From positions 28,086,640 through 28,150,639 of the forward strand of contig CM064512.1 in the NCBI GenBank assembly GCA_032716605.1: a stretch of 64,000 bases of DNA. Direction: 5' to 3'. Each line of letters begins with the position of its first letter. Positions within the stretch are counted from its first letter, which is position 1. Shown piece by piece: positions 11,195-22,114 of this stretch. The position numbers and the translations under genes are program-made. The DNA is from Paralithodes platypus (Eukaryota; Arthropoda; Malacostraca; Decapoda; Lithodidae). Under the pieces are notes generated by a model. That model made no database searches. It was not told where the DNA came from and saw only the letters and a list, made by a program, of their open reading frames with translations.

Positions 11195-11809
11195 TTAACA
11201 CGGGAGCGGCGAGAAAGCTCTTAAGAGGTTTTACTGGGCGACGGCGGCAAAGCTCTTACGAGGGCAGGCCTAAAAAAACGTTTAAAAGGACCCAGTAGCA
11301 CTTACAAAATTTGTTTTTGTTTTTTTTCTCCTCCATACCTCATATCACTTATCCACATGTGTCAATATCCCCTCCTTCCCCCATCACCCCACCCCCCCCC
11401 TTCAATTATCACCTATTTTTCCTCTTATTACCATCTTTATTGGTGTATTTATCATGCCAATATCTCCAAACCGGTCTAAGCCGTGCTCATGTTGCTAGAG
11501 AGGGTATAGATGAGAGAGAATGAGGGAGGAGTCGTTCAGTGCGGCTGTAGGCTTCAGAGAGGGAGGGTGTACATCGCGGCTGGCTCACAACTGACTGGAT
11601 CGGCCGTCTATAATTCGCGATTTTGACCATAAAAACGAATTTCCCACTTGTTTTATTGTTGTTACTGGTTACGCTCTGCATAGTAATGGTAAAATAGGCG
11701 CATGTGAATAAGTAATAACGATATTTATCGTAAAATTACGATTTTAGGTGGGAAAGATGCCTAATATCGTCGCCCAGTTACTATATACAGCTAGCGCTTT
11801 ATAGGTTAA
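11195..11809. mobile_element. TTAA MITE, family B, copy 1
   Basis: The element is bounded by TTAA (11195-11198, 11806-11809). Imperfect inverted ends of about 45 bp share TTACTGGGCGACG (11231-11243 and, inverted, about 11768-11780). The interior (CT-rich tract, then ATTATCACCTATTTTTCC and TTTTATTGTTGTTAC) matches the interior of 60285-61389, which defines the family. It separates ORF1 from the endonuclease of LINE L1. No transposase is encoded. Confidence 0.75.
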
Positions 11810-12772
11810 CAAAAACCGCAACAATCCTATCTAGTGATCTAGCTAAAGTTGACACCCCTATATGAGAAAGGTGAACCCCATCCTGAGCATACAGCTTATC
11901 CTTACCATAAAAGAGGGACCAATTGTCCAGGAATGGAATTGTATTTTCTTTGCAATATTTCTCCAGACGGCTATTGATACCAATACCTCTGGATGACCAT
12001 TCCTTTCTTACCCCTCTTCTAGGTAGGACGCCATGTACAACAGGAATACCTCCCTTTTTCCTAACCTTATCTAACACTTCCCAGTACTGAGTGAGCAGCT
12101 CCTCAGTCTTACCTCTACATACATCATTGCTCCCTGTACTGAGACAGATAATGGGGCTATCTCCAATATCTTTCATGATGTCATCCACTTTCTCTAACAC
12201 CCTTCCAACTCCGGCACCAGGCAGACAGACAAGCTTCCTAACATTAGTACAGATAGACCTACCTACAGTAGGTGTCTGACCATGGAATCGCCAACAGCTT
12301 ACCTTTTGTCGAAGATGTAGTGGCAGCAGAGGCAGCAGCGGGTCCTGAGTAAGTAGCAGCCGTGGTAGTGGTAGTGGTAGCAGAGGCCACTTTGGGTGGG
12401 GGAGCAGCTGCTGCCTCAGTAAGTCCTCTGTGGGGAGACTTACCTTCTTTCCCCCTACTCTTCCCACCTTGGGAAACTCCTTTCTTCACCACATTCATCA
12501 GGTAAGGTGATGAATTTGTTGCTGGTGATAACTGGTTGCCTTTGTAGCCTGCAGGTTGCTGCACTGGTAAAAACCACTTTCCAGGGAGCATTACGATCCC
12601 TAGGAACACTAGTCTCACTCTTCTTATCAGCCAAAAATAGCTTTAAGGCTAAATTTTCGTCTTTGAGAGACTGTACCTCTCTCTCCACATTATCCAGCCT
12701 TTCTTGCAAAGCAAGACAAAGCTGGAGAATATGAGAGGAGGCAGCATTTTCGTCAACACCAGCCATTTTCAA
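11810..12772 (-). pseudogene. CR1-like LINE remnant L1: ORF1 with SGNH esterase domain
   Basis: The frame at 12772-12455 encodes a coiled-coil start (RLDNVEREVQSLKDENLALK). After a frameshift near 12460-12290, the frame ending at 11799 encodes a GDSL/SGNH-type esterase: SIICLSTGSNDVC-like block (GSND) and AQDGVHLSHIG carrying the Asp-His pair. CR1 and L2 ORF1 proteins are known to carry such esterases. The usual GDS block falls around the frame change. The last codons are supplied by the MITE at 11809. Confidence 0.8.
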
Positions 12773-12975
12773 AAAGCTATAACAATATCACCACACTAAT
12801 GGGTAAATATAAGCCACTGGAAGTCCCTAGGGACAGGTCCTCTCTCAGCAAAGGTCAGGCACGTAGTGAGTTAATCTCTCTGGGACTCGTTTGTCTGCCA
12901 ATAGAAAATGTAATACATGGAAACACATCCTACATATTATTAAATGTAATGATATATATTTGTCACATTATTTAG

Positions 12976-13210
12976 GATTATGGACCTGGTAGGGTGGATG
13001 AATGACTCTAGTGGTCTGGTGGTGCTGGACTGGACGGCCGTGGGTGATGACCGTGACTGGGGTCGGGCTCAGCTGTACGAGGCCTATGTGGCACCACAAC
13101 GGGGACAGGCGGCCGCAACCTGTACTGGGGAGAGACTCACCGGTCTGCCCAGTCCTGCTCCAGCAACGACCAAGGAACGGGCACAAGTGGCCATCACGCT
13201 ATATGAGACG
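12976..13210 (+). CDS. CLCA-like gene, internal exon (fibronectin-III-like segment)
   Basis: An exon with acceptor TTATTTAG before 12976 and donor GTATGA at 13211 reads through 78 codons without a stop. VVLDWTAVGDDRDWGRAQLY (near 13016-13075) matches the signature of the C-terminal fibronectin-III-like domain of calcium-activated chloride channel regulators (family style: LSWTAPGDD.D.G.A..Y). It ends in phase 0 and joins the exon at 14202 in frame. CLCA proteins are secreted or membrane-anchored and modulate chloride conductance or act as metalloproteases; the protease and VWA domains would be in upstream exons, which I do not find in this window. Family assignment is by motif memory, without a search. 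Confidence 0.72.
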
Positions 13211-14201
13211 GTATGATATTATAATAATGACTGATTTGATGGTATATAAACTTCCTATCCAACATATTCCTACAGACACCTTCAAAATGTTGTGTCCATA
13301 ATAGCTCACGACAACAACAATGATGATTACTGTTCTTGGTCCATTTGGGGGTCGAGAGCTGTAGATACTACCAGTGCATTTTCCAATTGAACATTAAGTT
13401 AATGATATGCACAAGATACTTGACCTCTAACATTATCAATTTCAGTTGGTAAAATAGTACCTCTCAAAAGGGTTAATTATTAATCTTGCTTATACAAAAG
13501 GTCTGATGCAGCAGGTAGTTTACCATATAATATTTGAGAACATTATTTTAAATTTGGATGATAATAGCCGACGCATTGTAAATAGCATTTTTATCAGATT
13601 AGTTATAGATATCCGGAAATTGTGTGTCAAGAAATCTTCTATGAAATGCCTCAAGAGCCTTGGTGTCGTATGTAGGTAGTCCAGATCATTGATCCGAGGA
13701 GAAAGATAACTATGGTAACAGCTCAGTAGATATATACCTTCGTGGAATTCACATTTTATATTTAATGTTATCAACATTTGGGAGCATAGTTGGCTTAAAG
13801 AGACAGCTACAACTTGGATTCAACCAAACTACTAAGTCGAACCTATATTCCTCCCACTAGTGGTGGATGAACACATCTGTCTACAGTCACCATTGGGGGG
13901 GGGGGGGGCTGTGTTACAGAGCTTCCGAGGAGTACATATAGTCATCGACATAGTCAGTTCTATGATGGTGAATAATAGTTAAGGTCATCAGGGAGCGGGG
14001 AATAAATGCTAAATTCCAACTGGAAATGGATTATCCCTCCATCATCAATTTTAAGGGAATTAGTGGATAATAACCTATTATGGGTCTTGTATCTATTTTA
14101 ACATTCCTTTATACTGATCTTATACCCTTTATATACCGGTTATTACATTCAATAATTATCACACAATGCCTATCATATAATTATTTATGTTCCCTATACA
14201 G
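13211..14201. other. Intron of the CLCA-like gene
   Basis: This is the intron between two in-phase exons, with a GT start and AG end. It holds a run of about 14 G at 13894-13907 and is otherwise AT-rich. I recognise no mobile element in it. Confidence 0.65.
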
Positions 14202-14331
14202 AAGGTGTTGTGGGTGTGTATGAGAGCAGTGGACAGACAGGGTAACAGAGGTCCACCCAGTAACCCGGCGGCGCTCTGGCTACCTCGACCCCCTTCTACC
14301 GACCAGGTCACCATCCGGGCCCGGGGACCAG
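14202..14331 (+). CDS. CLCA-like gene, internal exon (end of fibronectin-III-like domain)
   Basis: The acceptor is CTATACAG before 14202 and the donor is CAG|GTGAGA after 14331. The 130-base exon reads VCMRAVDRQGNRGPPSNPAA, matching the end of the CLCA fibronectin-III-like domain (family style: IALRAVD..GN.G..SN). It then reads a Pro-rich linker and ends in phase 1, which pairs exactly with the phase of the exon at 18073. Exon phasing and domain order together support one gene spanning all three exons. Confidence 0.75.
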
Positions 14332-14823
14332 GTGAGACACTGGCTGTCATAATTATAATTAATAATAAATAGGTGTTGTATAAACTGTTAAGCCGCTGTC
14401 TCATGAACAATTTTACCGTGGATGTATGATAGTCACAGTGTTAGAGTATAACTCTATATTGCTGTTGGTGTTGTTGTTGTTCAACTTCATAGGCGTTCTG
14501 AACAAGAGAATCTGTATCACGCAGATAGCCAATTGATAATAGTGAAGCTGACCACAGCAACTCCCAACATTGATCCACCTAAGGTCATTAGGGAGAGAGG
14601 GTCTAGTTAAGTAGGTTTAAATAAATATGATTATTTATAATAATAATGCAAAACATATAACATAATAGTAACTAAGTGTGTACATATTGGTTATATTGTT
14701 CTACCTAGCAACACTTTATGTGTCGATCTGTAAAGTGTAGACCCCAAGGATGAGGAAACCAACTGAAAACATTGTCATTATCAATATATTTTCACCTTCA
14801 ACATGATGGATTATTGAGTTGCT

Positions 14824-15298
14824 TTAACGCCTTACGAGCGGGCCCATCAGTATCTTCTACTACCCGCCAAGCGGGTGGTTTTACCCTAAACGACCTTGTT
14901 TCCGTGCTCTTTTTCATGCATAAACAAGAGCCAGAGCATAATACAATTATGTATCCCTGAAAGGGCGTACATTGAGCTTTCCAATGACACCAGAACCATC
15001 CTTCTACGACCACGCGTTCTCTTGCAACGATCGTGCAAAATCCCTAAAACACGGTAATATCCTCACATAATTCCCTGTGTAGTGAGGGAGGGAGGGTGGA
15101 TGTGTGTGGAGTAGATGTCAATAGTCGCGCGGGACCCGTGCCGAGCGGTCATGAGCCGACCTACGCTCCTCCCATCGCTCCGCTCTTTCTCGGAGCCATT
15201 ATTGCTCAAAAATTGCATACGGACTTAAGTCAGGCCCCGCCACTTAGTCCGTGGTTCTCTAGGCCGACTTAAGTCGGGCCCCGCTAAACAAGGGTTAA
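14824..15298 (+). mobile_element. TTAA MITE, family A, copy 1 (diverged)
   Basis: The element is bounded by TTAA (14824-14827, 15295-15298), with ends CGCCTTACGAGCGGGCC and CCCCGCTAAACAAGGG. The order of internal blocks (CATGCATAA..AGACC-like block, AGGGCGTA, TTCTCTTGCAACGATCGTGC, GTGAGGGAGGGAGG) follows the other copies, but identity is lower, so this is an older insertion. It lies in the CLCA-like intron. Confidence 0.8.
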
Positions 15299-15472
15299 AG
15301 CTTATAATCCTCGATAATCAATTAAACCTTGCGGATCTCCTATGAGGCCTTTTGAACAGTGCTACTAATGCTGTGGAATGTATTATGTGCTCCACAGTAC
15401 AGATACACTTACTTGTTCCTAGACAACGTATTTTGAAATTACCCAATAGTGAATAAATGTAAACATGATGTC

Positions 15473-15475
<3 letters not shown>

Positions 15476-15506
<31 letters not shown>
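15476..15506. repeat. (GA)n microsatellite
   Basis: About 15 uninterrupted GA dinucleotides. Confidence 0.95.
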
Positions 15507-15510
<4 letters not shown>

Positions 15511-16322
15511 TAATATGAGGATGATGATAAGGATAGTGATTGAAAAGGGATACATAAGATTATTGTAGGGTATAATACAATCATTATAAGCATCACAACA
15601 GTCTGATAATTCATACCGGATGCCCAACTCCAATACAAATCGTCCAATAAAATAATTTACGACTCCATCTTTACCTACAGTAAAGATAGATGTGTATCAG
15701 TATCACAATATCAGAGTTAATAAATTGATGATTTCTATGTAAAAGATAATCAAACACATAAATCCCTCAAAATAATAAGATAATTTATAACGGATATGAT
15801 AACTCAATTCAACTGACTTCTAAAACAGGTAGTGTAACACTAGTTTAATGTAATTCTAAGGGAGATATGTAATGGTTTATTTATAACTAATCCATATCAT
15901 TAGTTACCAGACTGAAATTTCCCTCATAGTAGAATTCAAAACTTTTGAAAATATATTTGACTTCAGAATAGTTTTAACTTATATAAAGTTACTCCAATAC
16001 ATTCGTCCACAACAAATGCTCTGATGCAATTCACTGTTAAAATAAGTCTGAGAGCGGCTTCACTTTATGACTCCACTTTAAGCGTTTATATATTCTAGAT
16101 CCAGTGCACTCCCGTTATCCGCGCTCCAAGTATCTGCGATCCTTGCTATCTGCGGACACCCCTAAATATCCCATCACTCGTCATCCGCGCAAAAATACAG
16201 CAAAATACCAGCTATTCACGGATTTGAATCGGGCGGGTCGTTGCGCATCCGGATTCTTGTTTTGGTCGGCCATCTTGCATTCTTGCGTGACGTCAACACA
16301 GCGGCCCAGCTGAGGCAGCAGC

Positions 16323-16900
16323 TCACAGCGCGCTCTCAGCTGCCCTAGTTCTACGGGGAAAGATGTGGAGAGGCGGCACAATTGAAGCAAGTTCCTCGGA
16401 ACAATTGCTGTGAAAATATCTGTAGAATAATGCAAGGGATGCAACGTTTCTTCGTATGGATAATGTAGGAAGGTCCTGTGTGATTGCAGGGTTATTGATT
16501 AATCTAATAGATTTATTTTGAATTTTGTCCAACTGCCTCAATGCAACCACTCCACAGAGGTGAACAGTAATCCATCTGAGAACGCACATGACTTTTATAT
16601 ATTACGTCCAACTGCTCGTCAGTGAAGAATTCTCGAACTCTGTACAGGAGTCCCAGTTTTTTAGAGGCATTCTTAGCAATGCTTCTAACATAATGTGTCC
16701 AGCTCAAGTTAGTAGTTAATGTTACACCGAGAATGTCAATACTAGGGGAAGTGGGAATATTTACATCATTAAAAAATATATGGGAGTCAGTGAGATTCAG
16801 TGATAGGGACAATGGGCCTGGTGGTAATAATGATGGAAATAAATGCCCGGGACTATCAAAACAGAGAGCCAGCGTACCGATGCTGTCGGACGAAAGAGGG
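16323..16900 (-). pseudogene. LINE family J fragment (reverse transcriptase C-terminal region), copy J1
   Basis: Minus-strand frames read ILGVTLTTNLSWTHYVRSIA, KKLGLLYRVREFF, RSQMDYCSPLWSG and, after a frameshift near 16540, LINNPAITQDLPTLSIRRNV and SLALFYRYFHSNCSEELASI. These are thumb and connection motifs of a non-LTR reverse transcriptase family seen five times in this window. The clade (Jockey or a relative) cannot be fixed from this part. It lies within the pogo-like element. Confidence 0.75.
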
Positions 16901-17062
16901 GAAATTATGCCGGTGCGTAAGGCTAGGCTAACCTATAATGATTGATTTCAAATAAAGTTTGCTTGGTAAGTAATCTCCTCATAATATGTACGGTATTTAT
17001 AAGTATTCTCCTTAAATAATATGTATTTACTGGATATATTTGGGGGAAAGGGGTAATTTATG

Positions 17063-17137
17063 GGTGACTGGACGAATGTGGAACAAAGTATGGTACCGGT
17101 ACCACACTTTGTTCAACATTCGTCCAGGTCCGTCACC
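17063..17137. repeat. 75-base near-perfect hairpin
   Basis: The arms read GGTGACTGGACGAATGT and its near-complement around the centre GGTACC|GGTACC (17093-17104). A transcript would fold into a long stem with only a few mismatches. It sits inside the pogo-like element and may be part of its normal interior. Confidence 0.8.
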
Positions 17138-17509
17138 GTATCTGTTTAAACATTTGGTCCATATTAATGTCATAAATTAGGTCAAAATAATGGTTTGAGG
17201 GTCCAAGATGGCCGAGTCTGGTACGACCTAAGCCTATTTCCCATTGAAATCTATATTAAACACTGCCCACGTATCCGCGAAACCACGTATTCGCGGAAGG
17301 GGGCTGGTACGACCTAGGCGCGAACACCGGGAGTGCACTGTACATGGGTCAGGCTGATTTGGTTCTTGCAATATATTATGTATAATCACAATGAGGTAAA
17401 TATAGGAAACGAACACATGTCAGGACAAATAATATGTGGAAATTTTCCATGCAGGGCATTACAACAAGCATTAAATGATGACTAGAGTAACATATTTTTG
17501 TTTTCTATG

Positions 17510-18010
17510 TGATTGAGGGAGGCAAAAGGCAGGACTGCCTATAGCGAGTGCCTCCCCCATAGTTGAAAGAGTGACAGGGCCAAAATCAAGGGACATTCGA
17601 GCCAAAATGCCTGGACACACTGACTTTGAAGCAATTTAAGTCATAGGAAGAGGGAAAGACTGATTCTGGGAGAGAGTTCCAGAGCTCAGCTGTTGAGTAG
17701 AAGAAAGTTTGAGAGTAACGTTTCACTCTTGGGTTGGAGAGTTGCACAGAGTAGGGGTGGGATTGAGTTGCAAGACGGGTACCACGTGCCCTACGTAAAG
17801 GAGGTGGTATACACTGGGAAAGCTCTGAGGAACACTGATTATTATAGTAGCGATAGAATAGCGAGAGAGATGCAACATTGCGGCGGAGAGAGAGATTGCA
17901 GAGAGTTGGTGAGTGGACGGGAGTTAATGATACGAAAGGCCTTCCTTTCAACTTTGTCTAGGAGAGCGGTGTGACATTGCAACATTGGTGCTCTTTCTAT
18001 TAGGTGAATG
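17510..18010 (-). pseudogene. LINE family J 3' end, copy J2
   Basis: The frame 17951-17586 reads SLRRNVASLSLFYRYYNNQC, IPPPLRRARGTRLATQ, SNPRVKRYSQTFF and ELWNSLPESVFPSSYDLN, ending at a stop. This is the full C-terminal end of the family J protein. Sequence from 17952 to 18010 continues upstream in a shifted frame. It ends about 60 bases before the last CLCA-like exon without disturbing its acceptor. Confidence 0.82.
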
Positions 18011-18072
18011 ACATAACACATTATATTTTCTGAAGTGTTTGTAATTGAGTACCATTTGCCCTTCCTTGGCAG

Positions 18073-18911
18073 GCTACGGTGGTTATGGATCTGATGCAGG
18101 GATAGTGGGCAGTGAAAAGGCAGCAGTAATCAGTGGCATTGTGGGAGGTCTGATTCTTGTGGTCCTTATGGTGGCCACCTCCTGCTACTGTCTACCCACA
18201 GCTCTTAAGAGACGGACCAACAGACGTCTTCAACTGATTGAAGATTCTGAACAAGCTGCTACTAATATGGATAGTGGAGCAAGTTGTGTTGTGAAATCGA
18301 AGTCACACGAAAGTGTATTAGTATATCCAGAACCTGATAAATCCTGGCATGAACAAAATGACTGTACAGGGCCACCATTTGAGGAGCAAATGGCTGCCAG
18401 GATTTCTCCAGAGCCACAATGTCAGGTGCAAAAGGTGATACCTGCTCCCATAAATCATCCAAAGCAAAATGAAGATAATCAAACAAGACAGACTCTCTCT
18501 ATGTCCATTCCTGATGTGACCAGAGTGGAAAGCAACTACCACGAGGCTGAAGTACAAGCCAGCTTACCCAGTGTGCCAACACCACAGTTTTATACATTAG
18601 GTCATAACACCCGTGGTGCACAACACATTCCTCTGCGTGGCTCTAATGGCCATATTTATGGCTCCAGTGACCTAGGTCAGTACTCACAGCAACCTTACCA
18701 CAGGTATAGTACCAGGGCATCAACTCCATACTTCACTGTCGTCCGTCCACCACATAAGTCCAAGTCGCAGGAGACGTACAGCGACGATGACACTCACTTT
18801 TCAGATCAACTTTTGTGTGATGATCGAGGAGCCTCACCACCACCACCTGCCCCACCTGATCACACTACCGACTACAATAGTTTCCACAGACACTCCATAC
18901 ACCTCTTATAA
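18073..18911 (+). CDS. CLCA-like gene, terminal exon (transmembrane helix and cytoplasmic tail)
   Basis: The acceptor CTTCCTTGGCAG precedes 18073 and the phase matches the donor at 14332. The exon reads a Gly/Tyr-rich juxtamembrane stretch, then one transmembrane helix (AAVISGIVGGLILVVLMVAT, about 18118-18177). A basic stop-transfer sequence (KRRTNRR) and a hydrophilic tail of about 240 residues follow, ending at TAA 18909-18911. The tail is rich in Ser, Pro and Tyr and ends with a poly-Pro stretch (ASPPPPAPPDHT) that could bind SH3 or EVH1 domains. Single-pass C-terminal anchoring occurs in some CLCA proteins. The ATG at 18045 is intronic and is not the start. Confidence 0.78.
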
Positions 18912-19512
18912 AGTCTTTCTGACAGTTCTCGCTGTGATATTAACTCTCTTTAGATACAGTATATAAGGGTAATTTTGATACTTTCCTGTCCGTTGGTACT
19001 TTCTTGCCATTTCTGGAGTACCATCTCTTGCAATGAGTACACCGTGGCATACTGTAGAAAATAACTTCAACGCTATACAGATTTACGAAGATAATTTATT
19101 TGTTTCCCCACGTGTATGCAGCGTGTCTTGCATTCTCAAGAGACCATTTCTCTTTATAAATACTCATCGAGTGCAACTTCAGTATCGATGGTATTATATA
19201 TACTATGCAAATATTTGGAGTGAACTTATTTAGATAATTATTAGCTTGGTTCCCAATAGTCAGTGAGTTATATATTTACCGAAAATCGCAGAGAAGTATT
19301 GAACTATGAGTTTCAACAGTGCTGCTGATGATAAAGTATTAACATATTTCACATACACTGAAGACTGTATTTGACAATCACTAAAACTGATGAGATGACT
19401 GGAAATATCATTAAAACTAAATTATTTATTCTTACATTGCTAACAAATACGTTTACATACACACACACACACACACATACGCATTGTTGATATCTAAAGG
19501 AAATGTCAATCA
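18912..19512 (+). other. Probable 3' UTR and downstream flank of the CLCA-like gene
   Basis: No ORF of interest is present. I find no clear AATAAA before the CA microsatellite (19461-19487), so the transcript end is not placed. Confidence 0.45.
19461..19487. repeat. (CA)n microsatellite
   Basis: About 11 CA dinucleotides with one interruption. Confidence 0.9.
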
Positions 19513-19998
19513 TTAACACCTATCGAGCGGCCTAGGCGGTAAATAATATGTAGCCACCAGCGGGATGTTTTTACCCAAAATAGGGCTGTTTACGTGATCA
19601 TTTTCTGCCTAAATAAGACCCAGAGCGTAAAACAAGTATATATCCCTAAAAGGGCATAAACAGAGCTTTCCAATGACACCCTAACGATCCTTGTATGACC
19701 GCTAGTTTTCTTGCAACAATCGCGCAACACGAGTGCAAAAACCATGTAATTCGGTACTTTCCCTAAACAATTCACTGTGTAGCGAGTGTGAGAGGGTGGA
19801 GGAGGGTGCGATTCATGTCAGTTGGTCCACCACGGTGGTCTGGAGCAGTCATCCGCTCGCTACTCTCCTGCCACCACTTGTCTCTCTCTCTCAGCAACAT
19901 TACGTGCTGAAAATGCCACACGACTTATGTTGTGAGCCGCCACATAGTCCAAATTTCTTTCACTCAACATATGATGCGCGCCGCTAAAGAAGGGTTAA
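19513..19998 (+). mobile_element. TTAA MITE, family A, copy 2
   Basis: TTAA borders lie at 19513-19516 and 19995-19998, with ends CACCTATCGAGCGGCC and GCCGCTAAAGAAGGG. It belongs to the same subgroup as the copy at 61453-61939 (shared GTGTGAGAGGGTGGAGG and ATGTTGTGAGCCGCC blocks), distinct from the subgroup at 20190. Confidence 0.85.
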
Positions 19999-20189
19999 TC
20001 ACAAATTACCTTAGTAAAATCTTTATTATGAATAAATTATTACGTCGGCCATAATATCCCTTTCAACACAATGACGCCTTTTCAAAATGTATTATGTTTA
20101 ATACTAGACGATTTCATTTCATTTAGGAATGATTGTAAGCTTAAGAGGGTTAAATAAGTTGTACCCCTTCCTTGATAATGCAGCTCTTC

Positions 20190-20677
20190 TTAACACCTTA
20201 CGAGCGGCCTATGCGGTTTATTTATGTGTACCGCACAGCGGGTTTTTTTTAGCCAAAATAGGGCTGTTTACGTGATCATTTTCATGCCTAAATAAGACCC
20301 AGAACGTAAAACAAGTACCTATCCCTGAAAGGGCATAAACAGAGCTTTCGAATGACACCATAACGATCCTTGTATGATGGATAGTTTTCTTGCAATAACC
20401 GTGCAACGCGAGTGCAAAAAGCAGGTAATTCGGTACTTTCAGTACATAATTGAGTATGTAGCGAGTGAGAGAGGGAGGAGGGAGCTGAGATTTGTGTCAG
20501 TAGGTTCGCCGCGGTGGTCTGGAGCAGTCATACGCTCGCTAGTCTCCTGCCACCACTTGTCTCTCTCTCTCAGCCACATTACGTGCTGAAATTGCCACTC
20601 GAGTTATGTCGAGCGCCGCCACATAGTCCAGCTTTATTTAACTCGACTTATGTTGCTCGCCGCTAAATAAGGGTTAA
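20190..20677 (+). mobile_element. TTAA MITE, family A, copy 3
   Basis: TTAA borders lie at 20190-20193 and 20674-20677, with ends CACCTTACGAGCGGCC and GCCGCTAAATAAGGG. It is nearly identical to copies at 21443, 48445 and 60800, so this subgroup moved recently. Its small ORFs are shared only because the copies are young. Confidence 0.88.
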
Positions 20678-21442
20678 ACTACATACAATCCCATAGAGTC
20701 CACAAGAATAAATAACACTTGACACTACAGTGGTTAATGGGCTAACATAGTGTAAAGCGTGGGATATTTGTTGTGGGTCACGATCTAGGCAAATATTGGC
20801 GTTGGGGCAACGAGACAATGAACGGCATTCGTTGTTTGCCACATATGATGGAAAGCACGATAATTCCCAGGGGTCGACTAGTGCGCCAAAATGTTCATGC
20901 TGCATTTAATTTTTGTGGTAGATCTGGGCCCTAGTGAGGACAGCCCTCCGTCGGAAATACACGTATCAACATGAACCCGCTGCATGGGTGTGCGTTGCTT
21001 GGGTCATGGGTCAGACACACAGGTGTCGGTGGTGCACTCATGTTCCGACATGGTAAGGTCAGGTATAGCCCTCTTGTATTCACCTCTGAGGGCATTGTGT
21101 ATTATATTAAGGACAGGCGCACAAACTGTAAAATTTCCGTCGGCAATATCTTCGGTCCCCTCAGCGTTTTGTCTACTTCCGGCATTTACGTTGTTTGTAT
21201 GTCGGCCTACATCATTCGTGATGCTCGTACATATTTCAAATATATCCCGTCTGTTACTTCGTCCTATTTCCGTTGTGGTTACGTTCTTCCACCATCTTAC
21301 TTCATTAAACATTCTGGCAAATTGGTTCAGCCGCGATTTTTTGGCCAAACTCATGGCCACCCTCGGCAAAAATCATGTATGTGGGACCCAGGCTTAACGC
21401 AAGCACTTGCTTTGAAATGGTCTAACTAAATATAACACGTCT
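20678..21442. other. Unassigned segment between two MITEs, with overlapping ORFs
   Basis: Open frames occur on both strands: plus 20971-21429 (152 codons) and minus 21369-21004 (121 codons, reading FNEVRWWKNVTTTEIGRSNR). I do not recognise either. The minus frame has the more protein-like composition. It may be a decayed fragment of a mobile element or gene; there is no splice or neighbour evidence. Confidence 0.3.
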
Positions 21443-21930
21443 TTAACACCTTACGAGCGGCCTATGCGGTTTATTTATGTGTACCGCCCAGCGGGGTGTT
21501 TTTAGCCAAAATAGGGCTGTTTACGTGATCATTTTCATGCCTAAATAAGACCCAGAACGTAAAACAAGTATCTATCCCTGAAAGGGCATAAACAGAGCTT
21601 TCGAATGACACCATAACGATCCTTGTATGATGGATAGTTTTCTTGCAATAACCGTGCAACGCGAGTGCAAAAAGCAGGTAATTCGGTACTTTCGGCACAT
21701 AATTGAGTATGTAGCGAGTGAGAGAGGGAGGAGGGAGCTGAGATTTGTGTCAGTAGGTTCGCCGCGGTGGTCTGGAGCAGTCATACGCTCGCTAGTCTCC
21801 TGCCACCACTTGTCTCTCTCTCTCAGCCACATTACGTGCTGAAATTGCCACTCGACCTATGTCGAGCGCCGCCACATAGTCCAGCTTTATTTAACTCGAC
21901 TTAAGTGGTGAGCCGCTTTTTAAGGGTTAA
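21443..21930 (+). mobile_element. TTAA MITE, family A, copy 4
   Basis: TTAA borders lie at 21443-21446 and 21927-21930. Nearly identical to copy 3, but the right end reads GAGCCGCTTTTTAAGGG, exactly the variant seen (inverted) at 48445. These two are therefore each other's closest relatives in the window. Confidence 0.88.
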
Positions 21931-22114
21931 GGATATTGAGCAACACATCAAAACAATATCTTGATAGCAATACGCTAATTGAATAAAGGAAATTGATGTG
22001 AGAATATATTTACACCCTGTTCGGAAATTCCACCGACCAAAAAATACAGCATTATCACTGAAAAAAAATGAAAATCTTGTACTAAATAACGTGTTTCCAT
22101 ATCTTGTACAGTAC

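Larger units (their letters stand above)
16102..17340. mobile_element. pogo/Tigger-like DNA element with inserted LINE
   Basis: The inverted ends are CAGTGCACTCCCG at 16102 and its complement CGGGAGTGCACTG ending at 17340, followed inward by GTTATCCGCG and TTCGCG-type blocks. CAGTG...CCCG...CGCG ends are typical of pogo/Tigger members of the Tc1/mariner superfamily. Both sides also carry inner sequence with GGCCATCTTG (near 16267 and, inverted, near 17208). No transposase is left; a LINE fragment occupies the middle. A clean TA duplication is not visible on the left. Confidence 0.6.
14332..18072. other. Last intron of the CLCA-like gene, filled with repeats
   Basis: This 3.7 kb intron runs from the GTGAGA donor to the TTGGCAG acceptor. 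It contains a family A MITE (14824-15298), a GA microsatellite, a pogo-like element with a LINE fragment inside (16102-17340) and a LINE tail ending about 60 bases before the acceptor. Confidence 0.7.

Noticed and set aside
18045..18072. ATG at 18045 as start of a separate 288-residue protein
   Set aside because: The sequence before 18073 is the splice acceptor region of the last CLCA-like exon; phase agrees with the upstream donor.
20374..20589. ORFs of 62-86 codons in family A MITEs (also 21572-21842, 48533-48904, 60828-61199, 61541-61756)
   Set aside because: They are kept only because copies are young. Older copies (14824) do not preserve them and there is no codon or domain evidence.
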